Shown: piece by piece, positions 15,986 to 23,828 of the stretch
Layout of the letters: every line of letters starts with the position of its first letter
How positions within the stretch are numbered: the first letter of the stretch is position 1
NCBI GenBank assembly: GCA_018261895.1
Contig: JAGTRT010000027.1
Span: 1 to 39,325, forward strand
DNA: 39,325 nt
Source: Pseudomonadota bacterium
Lineage (GTDB): Bacteria; Pseudomonadota; Gammaproteobacteria; Burkholderiales; Rhodocyclaceae
Reading direction: 5' to 3'
Notes under the pieces: model-generated
Told to the model about the DNA's origin: nothing
What the model saw: only the letters and a program-made list of their open reading frames with translations
The model's database searches: none
Program-made: the position numbers and the translations under genes

Positions 15986-17917
15986 CTAGGGTAGGTCTGC
16001 GTCTTTCATGGCATCGGCGGTTTTGGCGCCGACCACGCCGAGGCGCGTTTTCAGGGAATCGGTCTTGCCGTTGAACTGGGCGGAATAATAAACCGCATTG
16101 CTCATGACTTTCTTGACGTAATCCCGTGTTTCGCTGAACGGGATCGTTTCGGCGTAGATGGCGCCTTCGAGCGGCTTGTCGGCGCGCCATTTCTTGGCGC
16201 GGCCCGGGCCGGCGTTGTAGGCGGCGGAGGCCAGCACCGGATGGTTGTCGAGGTTTTCCATGACCAGGCGCATGTAGGTCGTGCCGAGCAGGACGTTTGT
16301 TTCGGTATCGTTGACCCGGCTGTGGCTGAAATCGCGCAGGCCGATCTTGCGGGCGACCCATTTGGCGGTCGCCGGCATGAGCTGCATCAGCCCCGAGGCG
16401 CCGACATTGGATTTGGCGTTGGTGATGAAGCGGCTTTCCTGGCGCATCAGGCCGTACACCCAGGCGTCGTCGAGGGACTGGTTCTGGGCGGCAGGGCGCA
16501 CCGTTTCGCCGTAGGGGGCGAGGAAGCGCAGCGTGTAGTCGTGCTCGTTGCGGGTTTTGTCGGCCGTGTTGATGGCGCGGTCCCAGATCTGGTTGCGTTT
16601 GGCCAGGTTGGCGGCGGCGAGCAGCTGGCGGTCATCCATGCCGCGCAGCGACCAGTTCCATTCGCGCACGGCTTCGGTACGCAGGTCGAGACGGAAGAAG
16701 GCCATGGCGCGGCGGATGCCCGGCGTGTCCTGGGCGGCGCGCAGCTCTTCATTGCTCGTCGCCTTGGCTTTGGGCGGGACGACGATCTTGCGGTCGAGTT
16801 CCTCGTCGGCCAGATTGCCGTAGAAATTGGGCTGGCCGGCGATCTTTTCGAACAGGGCGTCGGCTTCGGTCGTCCGGCCGCCGGCCTTCTGGGCGCGGCC
16901 CAGCCAGTAGACCCACTCCGGTCGGGCGGCGAGTTCGGGCGGCATGGCCAGGATGGCATCGCGGACGACGCCCCACTCCTGGGCGCGCAGGGCGGCCCGG
17001 ACCTTCCATTGGGCGCCCTCTTCCGAGAGCGGCGACTTGCCGGCATTGGCGTACCAGCCGACGGCTTCGGTCATGTGCTTCTTGGCGCCCTGCAGGGCGA
17101 TCTGGCTCCAGGCCCATTGCCGTTCGCTGTCGTGCAGCTTGGCCTTGATCTTTTCCAGTTCGTCGGCGGCCGTGCGCGGGTCGTTGGCGGCGAGGCGCTG
17201 GATGGCGAAGGCGGCGAGCTCCCGCCCTGCCCGGCTGCCGCTCCAGGTCGCCGGCTGGCGAACGAGATGACTCATGGCGCTGCTGATCGCGCTGTCGAAG
17301 GCGCGGCTGTCCGGCATCTGGCTTTCCGGCAGGTAATTCAGCGTGGCCTTGGCCTGGCCGGGGCGATTGGCTTCGAGTTGCCGACGGGCACGGGCCCAGA
17401 CGTCGTCGGCACCGACGCGTTGGTTGGTGACGAGGGCATCGAGCACCGGTCGGCAGGCTTCCGGCGGTTCGAGCATGCTCAGCCAGAGCTTGTCGGCATC
17501 GGCGAAGACGGTCTGGTCGGCGCGGGCCAGGCGGGCCTGCTGGCTGTAGCAGGTAACGTCCGGTTCCGGTGCCAGCATTTTCGGGAATTCGGTGTCGATC
17601 TCGCTCCAGGCGGCGCGTTTGCCGAACCAGCGGATCCAGTCGGCGCGCAGCTTTTCGGCGACGTAGCTGCCTTCGTTGCGCTGCAGGAATTCGCGCATGC
17701 CGCTCGGGTCGCCTTTGTCCATCCACATGCGCAGCCGATAGCTCTCGGCGTAGAGGGCCAGTTCATGATTGCCAAGCTGGCTGGCGGCGCGTTCCAGCTT
17801 GTTGATGTCGCCGGTCCGGAACGCCTCGCGGGCGGAGAGGAAGGCAGCATCGCCGTTGCTTTGGGCGAACAGGGAAAACGGAAGGGACAGGCAGACGAGG
17901 AGGAGGCGAAACTTCAT
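15986..17917 (-). CDS. Soluble lytic murein transglycosylase, Slt70-like
   Basis: This 643-residue periplasmic enzyme cleaves glycan strands of peptidoglycan to 1,6-anhydromuropeptides. A signal peptide (1-19, MKFRLLLVCLSLPFSLFAQ) precedes a long alpha-superhelical U/L domain (about 20-470) and a C-terminal lysozyme-like SLT domain. The latter has GLMRQESRF (catalytic Glu494), ASGLMQLMPATAKWVA and SAAYNAGPGRAKKW. Length and order match the Slt70 family. Its start codon is only 14 bp from the divergent start of the cyclo-ligase gene, so its promoter must overlap that gene. DUF1631 follows within 8 bp. Confidence 0.94.
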   Translation of the reverse strand: MKFRLLLVCLSLPFSLFAQSNGDAAFLSAREAFRTGDINKLERAASQLGNHELALYAESYRLRMWMDKGDPSGMREFLQRNEGSYVAEKLRADWIRWFGKRAAWSEIDTEFPKMLAPEPDVTCYSQQARLARADQTVFADADKLWLSMLEPPEACRPVLDALVTNQRVGADDVWARARRQLEANRPGQAKATLNYLPESQMPDSRAFDSAISSAMSHLVRQPATWSGSRAGRELAAFAIQRLAANDPRTAADELEKIKAKLHDSERQWAWSQIALQGAKKHMTEAVGWYANAGKSPLSEEGAQWKVRAALRAQEWGVVRDAILAMPPELAARPEWVYWLGRAQKAGGRTTEADALFEKIAGQPNFYGNLADEELDRKIVVPPKAKATSNEELRAAQDTPGIRRAMAFFRLDLRTEAVREWNWSLRGMDDRQLLAAANLAKRNQIWDRAINTADKTRNEHDYTLRFLAPYGETVRPAAQNQSLDDAWVYGLMRQESRFITNAKSNVGASGLMQLMPATAKWVARKIGLRDFSHSRVNDTETNVLLGTTYMRLVMENLDNHPVLASAAYNAGPGRAKKWRADKPLEGAIYAETIPFSETRDYVKKVMSNAVYYSAQFNGKTDSLKTRLGVVGAKTADAMKDADLP

Positions 17918-17931
17918 GCTAGATTAGTGCG

Positions 17932-18513
17932 ATGAATCAATCGGACGAGCATAACACGGCGTGGCGTCGGGCATTGCGGCGAGATATGGTGCAGCGGCGT
18001 GCGGCGCTGAGCGAGGCCGAGCATGCCCGCTTGTCGGCGCGCATGGTCGAGCACCTGCTCGGCGCCCTGGCGGTACCGCGGGTGGTGGCTTTTTGCTGGC
18101 CGATCAAGCACGAGCCGGATGTCCGGGAAGTCGTCGCGCGCTGGGCTGAAGCCGGTGCGCAGGCCGCTCTGCCGGTGGTCGTGGCCGAGGATGCGCCGCT
18201 GGCATTTCGGATCTGGACGGCCGATACGCCGCTGGAAGCGGATCGCTACGGCATTCCGACGCCGGTGGCGGGGGCCTTCGTGCAGCCCGACCTCATTCTT
18301 TTGCCGCTCAACGGCTTCGATGGCGACGGCTATCGGCTGGGATACGGCGGCGGCTATTTCGACCGCACGCTGGCGGCGCTGACACCGCGGCCGCTGGCGG
18401 TCGGGGTCGGCTTCGAGATCAATCGGCTGGACAGCATCCGCCCGGAAAGCCACGATCAGCGCCTCGACTGGATCGTGACCGAGGCCGGGGCGGTCAGGAT
18501 GGCTGACGTCTGA
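17932..18513 (+). CDS. fau: 5-formyltetrahydrofolate cyclo-ligase
   Basis: This 193-residue enzyme converts 5-formyl-THF to 5,10-methenyl-THF with ATP. Family features are LRRDMVQRRAALS near the N-terminus, FCWPIKHEPDV, YGIPTP, LLPLNGFDGDGYRLGYGGGYFDRTLA (nucleotide/folate-binding glycine-rich stretch) and the C-terminal D-x-R-LDWIVTE-like end. The ATG at 17932 is 14 bp from the divergent transglycosylase start. No 6S RNA was recognised beside it, although fau is often next to ssrS in gammaproteobacteria. The 3' end overlaps the convergent membrane protein gene by 20 bp. Confidence 0.93.
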   Translation: MNQSDEHNTAWRRALRRDMVQRRAALSEAEHARLSARMVEHLLGALAVPRVVAFCWPIKHEPDVREVVARWAEAGAQAALPVVVAEDAPLAFRIWTADTPLEADRYGIPTPVAGAFVQPDLILLPLNGFDGDGYRLGYGGGYFDRTLAALTPRPLAVGVGFEINRLDSIRPESHDQRLDWIVTEAGAVRMADV

Positions 18514-18784
18514 GCAGCCAGATGGCCAGGCAGCTTGCCAGCCCGGCGAGCATGACCAGCGTCGCCTGCTGGAAATCGTAAAGGCCTGTCTGGGATGCCA
18601 GACGCAGCGTGTGGCTGTGGTGCAGGGCGAGGAGCAGCGTGCCGATGCTGAGTGCGGCCCACATCCGGCGGCGATCCGTCGTCTGATTGCGTTGCAGCGA
18701 GCATTTCAGTGCGTAGCCGCCGAGCAGCGCCTGGCTCAGCGCGGCGATGAAGAGAAAGTAAATGCTCAGCAGGTAGGTGTTCAT
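18494..18784 (-). CDS. Small three-helix membrane protein, unknown
   Basis: This 96-residue protein has three predicted membrane helices (about 4-26, 42-60 and 73-92) and a histidine cluster LALHHSHTLRLA at the end of the second. I do not recognise the family. The ATG at 18784 overlaps the stop of the C-S lyase gene as ATGA, so translation is probably coupled. The frame continues open upstream, but that stretch is a shadow of the lyase. The coupled layout suggests a function linked to the lyase, for example transport or anchoring; that is inference only. Confidence 0.72.
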   Translation of the reverse strand: MNTYLLSIYFLFIAALSQALLGGYALKCSLQRNQTTDRRRMWAALSIGTLLLALHHSHTLRLASQTGLYDFQQATLVMLAGLASCLAIWLLRRQPS

Positions 18785-19914
18785 GCGGCCTGACAGGCGT
18801 TGTCGAAGCGTTCCAGGGCTTGTTCCAGGGTGCTGCGCGGGCAGCCGAAGTTGAGGCGCAGCCAGCCCGGTGCGCCGAAGTCGGCACCGTCGGAGAGGCC
18901 GAGCCCATGGGCCTCGAAATGGGCGGCCGGTTTGGCCAGCCCGAGGTCGCGGACGTCGATCCAGGCCAGGTAGGTGGCCTCGACGGATTTCATTTTTGGG
19001 CCTTTTTTCCGGTTGACCGTTGAATCCACCAAATCGCGGTTGGCGCGCAGGTACGCGATCAATTCGCGGTGCCAGTCGCTGCTGTCGCGATAAGCCGCTT
19101 CGCAGGCGGCCAGCCCGAGCACATTCACGTGCGGGACGATGCCGTGCATGGCGTGCTCGAAGCGGCGGCGCAGGCCGGCGTCGGGAATGACCGCGAAGGC
19201 GCAGCCCAGGCCGGGGATGTTGAAGGTTTTCGACGGCGCCATGAGCGTGATGCTGCGTTTCGCGGCTTCGGGCGACAGGCTGGCGAACGGGATGTGGCGC
19301 TTGTCGGCGTCGAGGACCAGGCCGCAATGGATTTCGTCGGAGCAGACGATCAGGTCGTTGGCCTCGGCGAAGGCGGCGAGGGAGAGGAGTTCGTCCCGGT
19401 TCCAGCAGCGGCCAACCGGGTTGTGCGGGTGGCAGAGCAGGAAAAGTTTGCTTTGGGCGGTGACGGTGGCTTGCAGCGCGGCGAGGTCGAAACGCCAGCC
19501 CTCATCGGTGCAGGCCAGGTCGGCCCGATTGAGTTTGCGGCCGGAAAAATGCGGGGCGGAGAGAAATGGCGGGTAGATCGGGGTCGCCGTCAGAACCTCG
19601 CCGTCGACGGCCCGGCAGGCGACGTTGAGGCCGGTGACGAGACCCGGCAGCCAGACGATCCATTCCGGCTCGATGCGCCATCCGTATTCGGTTTCAAGGT
19701 GAGCGAGTACTGACTCAGTGAGCGATGGCCACGGTCCGCCATAGCCGAAGACGCCGTGGTCGATGCGCCGGTGCAGCGTCGCGATGACAGCGGGCGGCGC
19801 GGCAAAATCCATGTCCGCCACCCACAGCGGGAGGATGTCCCGACCGGCGAATTTGCTCCATTTGATGGAGTCGGAATCACGCCGGTCGATGGGGGTGTCG
19901 AAGGGTGTCGTCAT
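18781..19914 (-). CDS. patB: PatB/MalY-family PLP-dependent C-S lyase
   Basis: This 377-residue fold-type I PLP enzyme of the MalY/PatB group cleaves cystathionine/cysteine-type C-S bonds. The N-terminus FDTPIDRRDSDSIKWSKF and LPLWVADMDFAAP are diagnostic. HNPVGR is at 164-169, SDEIHCGLV gives Asp193, and APSKTFNIPG gives the PLP Lys229. EATYLAWID and RLNFGCPRS close the C-terminal domain. Oddity: residues 298-308 (TVNRKKGPKMK region) are encoded by a copy of the dispersed 25-bp element, where relatives have a neutral 'IPG'-type stretch. It lies 49 bp after cysK, fitting a sulfur amino-acid cluster, and is coupled by ATGA to the small membrane protein. Confidence 0.9.
   Translation of the reverse strand: MTTPFDTPIDRRDSDSIKWSKFAGRDILPLWVADMDFAAPPAVIATLHRRIDHGVFGYGGPWPSLTESVLAHLETEYGWRIEPEWIVWLPGLVTGLNVACRAVDGEVLTATPIYPPFLSAPHFSGRKLNRADLACTDEGWRFDLAALQATVTAQSKLFLLCHPHNPVGRCWNRDELLSLAAFAEANDLIVCSDEIHCGLVLDADKRHIPFASLSPEAAKRSITLMAPSKTFNIPGLGCAFAVIPDAGLRRRFEHAMHGIVPHVNVLGLAACEAAYRDSSDWHRELIAYLRANRDLVDSTVNRKKGPKMKSVEATYLAWIDVRDLGLAKPAAHFEAHGLGLSDGADFGAPGWLRLNFGCPRSTLEQALERFDNACQAA
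18993..19023 (+). repeat. Dispersed 25-bp element, copy B, inside patB
   Basis: The plus strand reads TTGGGCCTTT, then the exact core TTTCCGGTTGACCGT, then TGAA. On the minus strand it is in frame in patB and gives residues 298-308. It is the only one of the five copies inside a gene. Confidence 0.85.
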
Positions 19915-19928
19915 GGTGTTTGCTCGCC

Positions 19929-19956
19929 GTCATTCCCGGCCTGACCGGGAATCCAG
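19929..19956. repeat. ATTCCC...GGGAAT palindrome, single unit
   Basis: GTCATTCCC and GGGAATCCAG flank a 9-base centre in the 49-bp spacer between cysK and patB. The same end sequence (GTCATTCCC) opens the compound palindrome at 24940. The form resembles the widespread proteobacterial/neisserial dRS3-like repeats (ATTCCC-N8-GGGAAT). Confidence 0.6.
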
Positions 19957-19963
19957 GAAACGC

Positions 19964-20896
19964 TCAAACCTCCAGGTGCTGGAACAGCACGGTCGACAGA
20001 TAGCGCTCGCCGCAGGACGGGATGATGGCGACGATGGTCTTGCCGGCGTTTTCCGGTCGCCTGGCGACTTCCAGCGCGGCCCAGGCGGCGGCGCCGGAGG
20101 AAATGCCGACGAGCAGGCCTTCTTCGGTCGCCATGCGGCGGGCCGTGGTCAAGGCATCGTCGTTCTTGACGCGGATGACCTCGTCGTAAACCGTGGTGTT
20201 GAGCACGGCCGGGACGAAGCCGGCGCCGATGCCCTGGATCGGGTGTGGGCCTTTCTGACCGCCGGAGAGCACCGGCGAGGCATCGGGTTCGACGGCGATG
20301 ACCTGCACCTTCGGGTTTTTCGCCTTGAGCACCTCGCCGACGCCGGTCACCGTGCCGCCCGTGCCGACGCCGGCAATGAAAATATCGACCTGGCCGTCGG
20401 TGTCGCGCCAGATTTCCTCGGCCGTCGTCTTGCGATGGACCGCCGGGTTGGCCGGATTCTCGAATTGTTGCGGGATGAAATAGCGGGCGTCGCTGGCCGC
20501 CAGTTCCTCCGCTTTCTTAATGGCGCCACCCATGCCGTCCGGGCCGGGGGTCAGGATCAGCTCGGCGCCATAGGCTTTGAGCAGCAGTTTGCGTTCGCGG
20601 CTCATGGTTTCCGGCATGACGAAGGCGCATTTGACGCCGCGCGCCGCGCAGACCATGGCCAGCCCGATGCCGGTGTTACCCGAGGTCGGCTCCAGGATGA
20701 CGGTGTCCGGCCCGATCTTGCCGGCGGCCTGGGCGGCGTCGAGCATGGCGACCGCGATGCGGTCCTTGACGCTGCTGCCCGGGTTGAAGAATTCCAGCTT
20801 GGCGAGCACGGTGGCGGCGCTGCCGGCGGTGACACGGTTGAGGCGAACCAGCGGCGTGTTGCCGACAAGTTCGGTAATGTTGTTGGCGATGTTCAT
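19964..20896 (-). CDS. cysK: Cysteine synthase A (O-acetylserine sulfhydrylase)
   Basis: This 310-residue PLP enzyme makes cysteine from O-acetylserine and sulfide. [14 protein letters not shown] opens the protein. The PLP lysine is Lys44 in SSVKDR, TSGNTG (71-76) binds substrate and phosphate, [12 protein letters not shown] binds the cofactor phosphate, and [14 protein letters not shown] marks CysK rather than CysM. The start ATG at 20896 overlaps the stop of the upstream EAL-like gene as ATGA. patB follows 49 bp later, giving a sulfur amino-acid gene run. Confidence 0.95.
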   Translation of the reverse strand: MNIANNITELVGNTPLVRLNRVTAGSAATVLAKLEFFNPGSSVKDRIAVAMLDAAQAAGKIGPDTVILEPTSGNTGIGLAMVCAARGVKCAFVMPETMSRERKLLLKAYGAELILTPGPDGMGGAIKKAEELAASDARYFIPQQFENPANPAVHRKTTAEEIWRDTDGQVDIFIAGVGTGGTVTGVGEVLKAKNPKVQVIAVEPDASPVLSGGQKGPHPIQGIGAGFVPAVLNTTVYDEVIRVKNDDALTTARRMATEEGLLVGISSGAAAWAALEVARRPENAGKTIVAIIPSCGERYLSTVLFQHLEV

Positions 20897-21699
20897 GGGC
20901 GGCTCCCAAATGGTAGTGGTGAATTGTAGGCGACTGTCCGCTTGCCGTGGGTGGCAAGGCAGTCGAGTTGTGGCTCGCCGAAGCGGGCGCCCTGGGCTAG
21001 GTCGAATCCGGCGGATCGGGCGGCGGCAGCCTGTTCGGCAGTATTCACGCCGGTCAGCTCGATGCGGATGTTCGCGTGGTGTGCCCAAGCCAGCAAGGCG
21101 TGCCCGCTTTCCGGCGCCACTTGGGCGATATCGGGCTGCAGGGCGAGTACATCGGCTTCGTCGATAGTGCCGGCCAGGGCCAGCCGGTAGCCGCGTGCCC
21201 GATAGTTGGCCAGCGCATCGGCCAGACGCGGATGGTGGCCGATGACCGAGGCGTCGATCTGCAGCACGATATCCTCGGGCGCCAGCCCGCAGCGCTTGAG
21301 GATTGCCTCGTAGACCAGGCCGTGCTGGTTCTGCACGGCGAGCAGGTGGCGGGGATGCACGGCCAGTTGCAGGTAGCCGCCAGCGTGCTGTTGCTGGGCA
21401 AGGAAGTTGAGGGCGTGCAGGGTTCGGCACTGGCGGTCGAAATGGACGACCGATTCGGGCGTTTCGCACGCGGCAAAAGCATTCGCCGTACTGACCGGCG
21501 CCCCGTCGTCCCGGCGGGCAAGCAGGACGGCCTGGTGACCGACCACCCTGCCCTGCTGCAAATTGACAATGGGCTGAAACAGCGAGCCCAGGCGCAGGCC
21601 ATGGTGCCACGCTGCCGCCCGCTTGCCGTCGAGGTACAAGGTGCTCTCGCCGGAATTATCGGCGACGTTGAAATAGTGGATGAGGTCGGTTAGCGGCAT
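20893..21699 (-). CDS. Degenerate EAL-domain protein
   Basis: This 268-residue soluble protein has the layout of a c-di-GMP phosphodiesterase EAL domain, but the catalytic motifs are eroded. [26 protein letters not shown] corresponds to the start of the domain, with QAV in place of EAL. LQIDASV stands where E-x-T-E should be, [12 protein letters not shown] where DDFG-x-G should be, and the late [13 protein letters not shown] aligns with the GaQGyxfg end. It should therefore be catalytically inactive and could bind c-di-GMP or a partner. It is the first gene of a coupled pair with cysK (ATGA overlap). Confidence 0.83.
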   Translation of the reverse strand: MPLTDLIHYFNVADNSGESTLYLDGKRAAAWHHGLRLGSLFQPIVNLQQGRVVGHQAVLLARRDDGAPVSTANAFAACETPESVVHFDRQCRTLHALNFLAQQQHAGGYLQLAVHPRHLLAVQNQHGLVYEAILKRCGLAPEDIVLQIDASVIGHHPRLADALANYRARGYRLALAGTIDEADVLALQPDIAQVAPESGHALLAWAHHANIRIELTGVNTAEQAAAARSAGFDLAQGARFGEPQLDCLATHGKRTVAYNSPLPFGSRP

Positions 21700-22024
21700 G
21701 GTTGTCCAGAACGGGGCGGCCCATCGTGGCCGGCATGAAAATCAGATCATGCTGGCAGTCTAGCGAGCCCTGGATATTCAACAAAAGAATTAATTGATAA
21801 AAAAATATAACGAACAGGAATGAAGGCTGGCTGAGGCAGGAATTCGAGGCAGGGTGCATCGTCGGGCGGGCGCGAGGTTCGCGGGCAGGATTGCTTATGA
21901 CGTTCGTCTGATTGACGACGCCAGACTGCCCTGACATCCTCGAATTTGCGCCGCGCCTGCCCTACGGGCGTAGCTGAACCGGCTGCCATGCCCAGGGTGG
22001 CCGAGGTCGAAAAGGACTCCGGAA
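21700..22024. other. 325-bp divergent intergenic region, no gene seen
   Basis: This is the longest gene-free stretch, between the EAL-like gene and the secreted protein gene. An AT-rich patch at about 21775-21815 includes TATATT on the minus strand and could hold the promoter of the EAL-like/cysK pair. A short GCCC-TAC-GGGC hairpin lies near 21960. AAAGGA precedes the next gene. I could not match it to a known riboswitch or small RNA. Confidence 0.5.
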
Positions 22025-22471
22025 ATGCGTACCCTCCTCGCCATCGCGTTCGTCGCGTTATTCGCCAGCCAGGCGCATGCCGCGCCCACCGCCTACGATC
22101 TCTACCTGCTGGCCTGCGACAGCGCCACGGATTGCCAGCGGGTCGCCAACGTCGAACTGGGCGCCGACGGCCAAAAAAACGAACATCCGACACCCGGGCT
22201 CAACGTGCGCATCGAGCATCTGTCGACCGTTCCCGAAGGCGTCGTCGTTCATCTGGTCATGAGTCTCAACCCCGTCCAGCTTGCCGCCGGCGACGGCCAT
22301 GCCGCCAAGCGCGCCACGGCGGGCCACATCAGCATCGAAGTGGATTCGGCCATCATGCGCCAGAACTACTACAGCCCCCTCGTGGTGGTCTCGACTACCG
22401 GCAAGGTCTACCAGCTTTGGGGGCGGCAGGTCATGCCGGTTCCGCCGGCCAAGGATCTGGCGCAACGCTGA
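22025..22471 (+). CDS. Secreted hypothetical protein
   Basis: This 148-residue protein has a clear signal peptide (MRTLLAIAFVALFASQAHA, 1-19) and a mature domain of about 129 residues without membrane helices. Two cysteines at about 31 and 38 could form a disulfide. The mature part is strand-rich (VRIEHLSTVPEGVVVHLVMSLNPVQL; SPLVVVSTTGKVYQLWGRQVMPVPP). I do not recognise the family. The ATG is preceded by AAAGGA. A periplasmic or outer-surface location is inferred. Confidence 0.72.
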   Translation: MRTLLAIAFVALFASQAHAAPTAYDLYLLACDSATDCQRVANVELGADGQKNEHPTPGLNVRIEHLSTVPEGVVVHLVMSLNPVQLAAGDGHAAKRATAGHISIEVDSAIMRQNYYSPLVVVSTTGKVYQLWGRQVMPVPPAKDLAQR

Positions 22472-22472
22472 T

Positions 22473-22492
22473 ACCGTCGGTGCCCTGACGGT
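22473..22492. terminator. Weak hairpin between convergent genes
   Basis: ACCGTC and GACGGT pair over 6 bp just after the stop of the secreted protein gene. No T run follows, so a terminator role is doubtful. Confidence 0.25.
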
Positions 22493-22562
22493 CATATCCG
22501 CCTTTTGGACAAGACAGCTCTGGAGACCGGTTTCGCCGCTGAATTCAATCCTCAGTCGATAA

Positions 22563-23576
22563 TCAGGTGTTCAGGCAGTCGGCGAGCAGGTCCCGCAGCT
22601 CGGGGTGGGCGGCGGTGCTGGCGAGCAGGGTTTCGCGCAGCGGGCGGATGGGCTCGGTGATCGAGGCGGGCGGGCTTTCCCAGGCGGTGAGGAGCGGCCA
22701 GGGGTCATGCGCGAGCAGGGCGGCGGCGAGGCTGAGTGCGAGACGGCGTTCGTTGTCGGCGCGCGCCGCGCTGTGCTGGGTGCTGGCGTAGAGCTGGTGC
22801 CAGACGAGGTGGGCTGGGTCCGGCAGGCGGACGGGGATGCACTGGCCGCCGGCGAGCAGCACGCCTCGGGTGGCGTTGGTCGTGAGGTAGTCGTGGTCGG
22901 GGATGGTGATGGCCGACCAGGCCAGCGGTGAGGTCGACAGCGGCGTGCCGCCGTCGTCGCCGGCGACGATGACTTCGCAGGGGATGGGCGCGATGCCGGG
23001 CAAGGTGATGGCGACGTGCAGGCCAGATTGGGCCGTGACGACGAGATCGGGCGTCAGCGGCAGTGTGCCGCCGAGCGGGCCATCGAGAAATGGCTGGGTG
23101 GCGAACAGTTCGGGGTGGAACGCGGCGCCCTCGCCCGTCGGTGGCCGTACGCGGGCGCCGAATTCGTTGAGCCAGGCCAGGCAGGCGAGGGAGCCGGTAA
23201 GGATCAGGCCGGCATCGAAGGCGCCGAGGTTGTGCAGTTCGACGAGGGCGCGGGCGGTGATCTTGTCGGCGACAAAATAGCCGAGCTTGCGCAGCATGCC
23301 GACTTGTCTCGCCACGGATTCGGCGCCCGCCATCTGTGCCCGCATGGCGTTTTCGGCATCCTGGTCGTTTTCGCGCCCGACGAGCGTTTCGGCCTGCTTG
23401 CCCGGGACCGGATAGTAGACGCGATACCAGTAGGCGTAACCGGTGCCGGTACGCCGCTGCAAGGTGCCGGGAGTGCCAGGCAGCAAGGCCCCGGCGGTGA
23501 GTGACTGCTCGCGGAGCGCGGCGTATTGCTGGGCGAATTCAGCCTGGTTGGGGCGAAAGAGCGGCTGCGCTTTCAT
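22563..23576 (-). CDS. GSU2403-family nucleotidyltransferase-fold protein
   Basis: This 337-residue protein resembles the GSU2403 nucleotidyltransferase-fold family: an N-terminal FAQQYAALREQ helix, TGTGYAYWYRVYYPVPGKQAETLVGR (the YWY...GR wing), a LRKLGYF helix, and the fold start LGAFDAGLILTGSLACLAWLNEFGARV (about 118-145). The expected D-x-D after the glycine/serine motif is not evident (PPTGEGAAFHPE instead), so catalysis may be lost. The family's role is unknown; members are often in accessory DNA. Two palindromic modules lie directly upstream, and no Shine-Dalgarno sequence is seen before the ATG at 23576. Isolated gene, convergent with the secreted protein. Confidence 0.68.
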   Translation of the reverse strand: MKAQPLFRPNQAEFAQQYAALREQSLTAGALLPGTPGTLQRRTGTGYAYWYRVYYPVPGKQAETLVGRENDQDAENAMRAQMAGAESVARQVGMLRKLGYFVADKITARALVELHNLGAFDAGLILTGSLACLAWLNEFGARVRPPTGEGAAFHPELFATQPFLDGPLGGTLPLTPDLVVTAQSGLHVAITLPGIAPIPCEVIVAGDDGGTPLSTSPLAWSAITIPDHDYLTTNATRGVLLAGGQCIPVRLPDPAHLVWHQLYASTQHSAARADNERRLALSLAAALLAHDPWPLLTAWESPPASITEPIRPLRETLLASTAAHPELRDLLADCLNT

Positions 23577-23579
23577 GTC

Positions 23580-23610
23580 TTACCCAATGGAATTGATAAA
23601 TATGGGGTAA
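23580..23610. promoter_or_regulatory. Palindromic module 1 upstream of the NTase-fold gene
   Basis: This 31-bp unit starts TTACCCAA and ends GGGGTAA, with an AT-rich centre, 4 bp before the ATG of the nucleotidyltransferase-fold gene. It aligns without gaps to module 2 (23631-23661), mostly identical. A candidate operator, overlapping the expected ribosome-binding zone. Confidence 0.55.
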
Positions 23611-23630
23611 GTGTAATTCATCGGTAAAAA

Positions 23631-23661
23631 TTACCCAACGAAAATTAAAAAGATAGGGTAA
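23631..23661. promoter_or_regulatory. Palindromic module 2 upstream of the NTase-fold gene
   Basis: The second 31-bp unit starts TTACCCAA and ends GGGTAA; with the flanking AA/TT it forms the perfect arms AATTACCC and GGGTAATT. It lies 51 bp from module 1, about five helical turns, which would place both on one face of the DNA. Candidate operator. Confidence 0.55.
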
Positions 23662-23680
23662 TTTTGGGGCGTTTTTGGGG

Positions 23681-23713
23681 TTTTGACGGTCAACCGGAAA
23701 TTTTGGCCAAAAT
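23681..23713 (-). repeat. Dispersed 25-bp element, copy C
   Basis: The minus strand reads TTTTGGCCAAAA (itself a 12-bp palindrome), running into the core TTTCCGGTTGACCGT and then CAAAA. It lies 115 bp upstream of azlC and points away from it. It differs from copy D, on the other side of azlCD, at one position over 31 bases. Confidence 0.85.
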
Positions 23714-23828
23714 CGAAATGCCGCGATGGTCGTCGTGCCGTGCCGCTTTGCTTGCAGAAATTGGCGGGCGGGATGAGCGGGGCGATGGATTAGCATAGCG
23801 CCTTCGTTTGCTGTCGCCCGCCTTGTTC

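Noticed and set aside
15978..16361. N-terminal extension of the DUF1631 frame
   Set aside because: Arg/Gln-rich residues read in another frame of the transglycosylase gene. The ATG at 15977 has a ribosome site and family homology.
16241..17935. A 564-codon plus-strand frame
   Set aside because: Antisense shadow of the lytic transglycosylase, with no family features.
20897..21610. N-terminal extension of the cysK frame
   Set aside because: Low-complexity Arg/Pro sequence overlapping the EAL-like gene in a different frame; CysK homology begins at 20896.
21900..22020. Possible riboswitch leader before the secreted protein gene
   Set aside because: I could not fit it to c-di-GMP, cobalamin or guanidine aptamer cores by eye; only a short hairpin is visible.
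23539..23796. An 85-codon minus-strand frame across the palindromic modules
   Set aside because: Its repeated peptide arises because the two 31-bp modules are 51 bp (a multiple of 3) apart. It has no start context and overlaps the NTase-fold gene.
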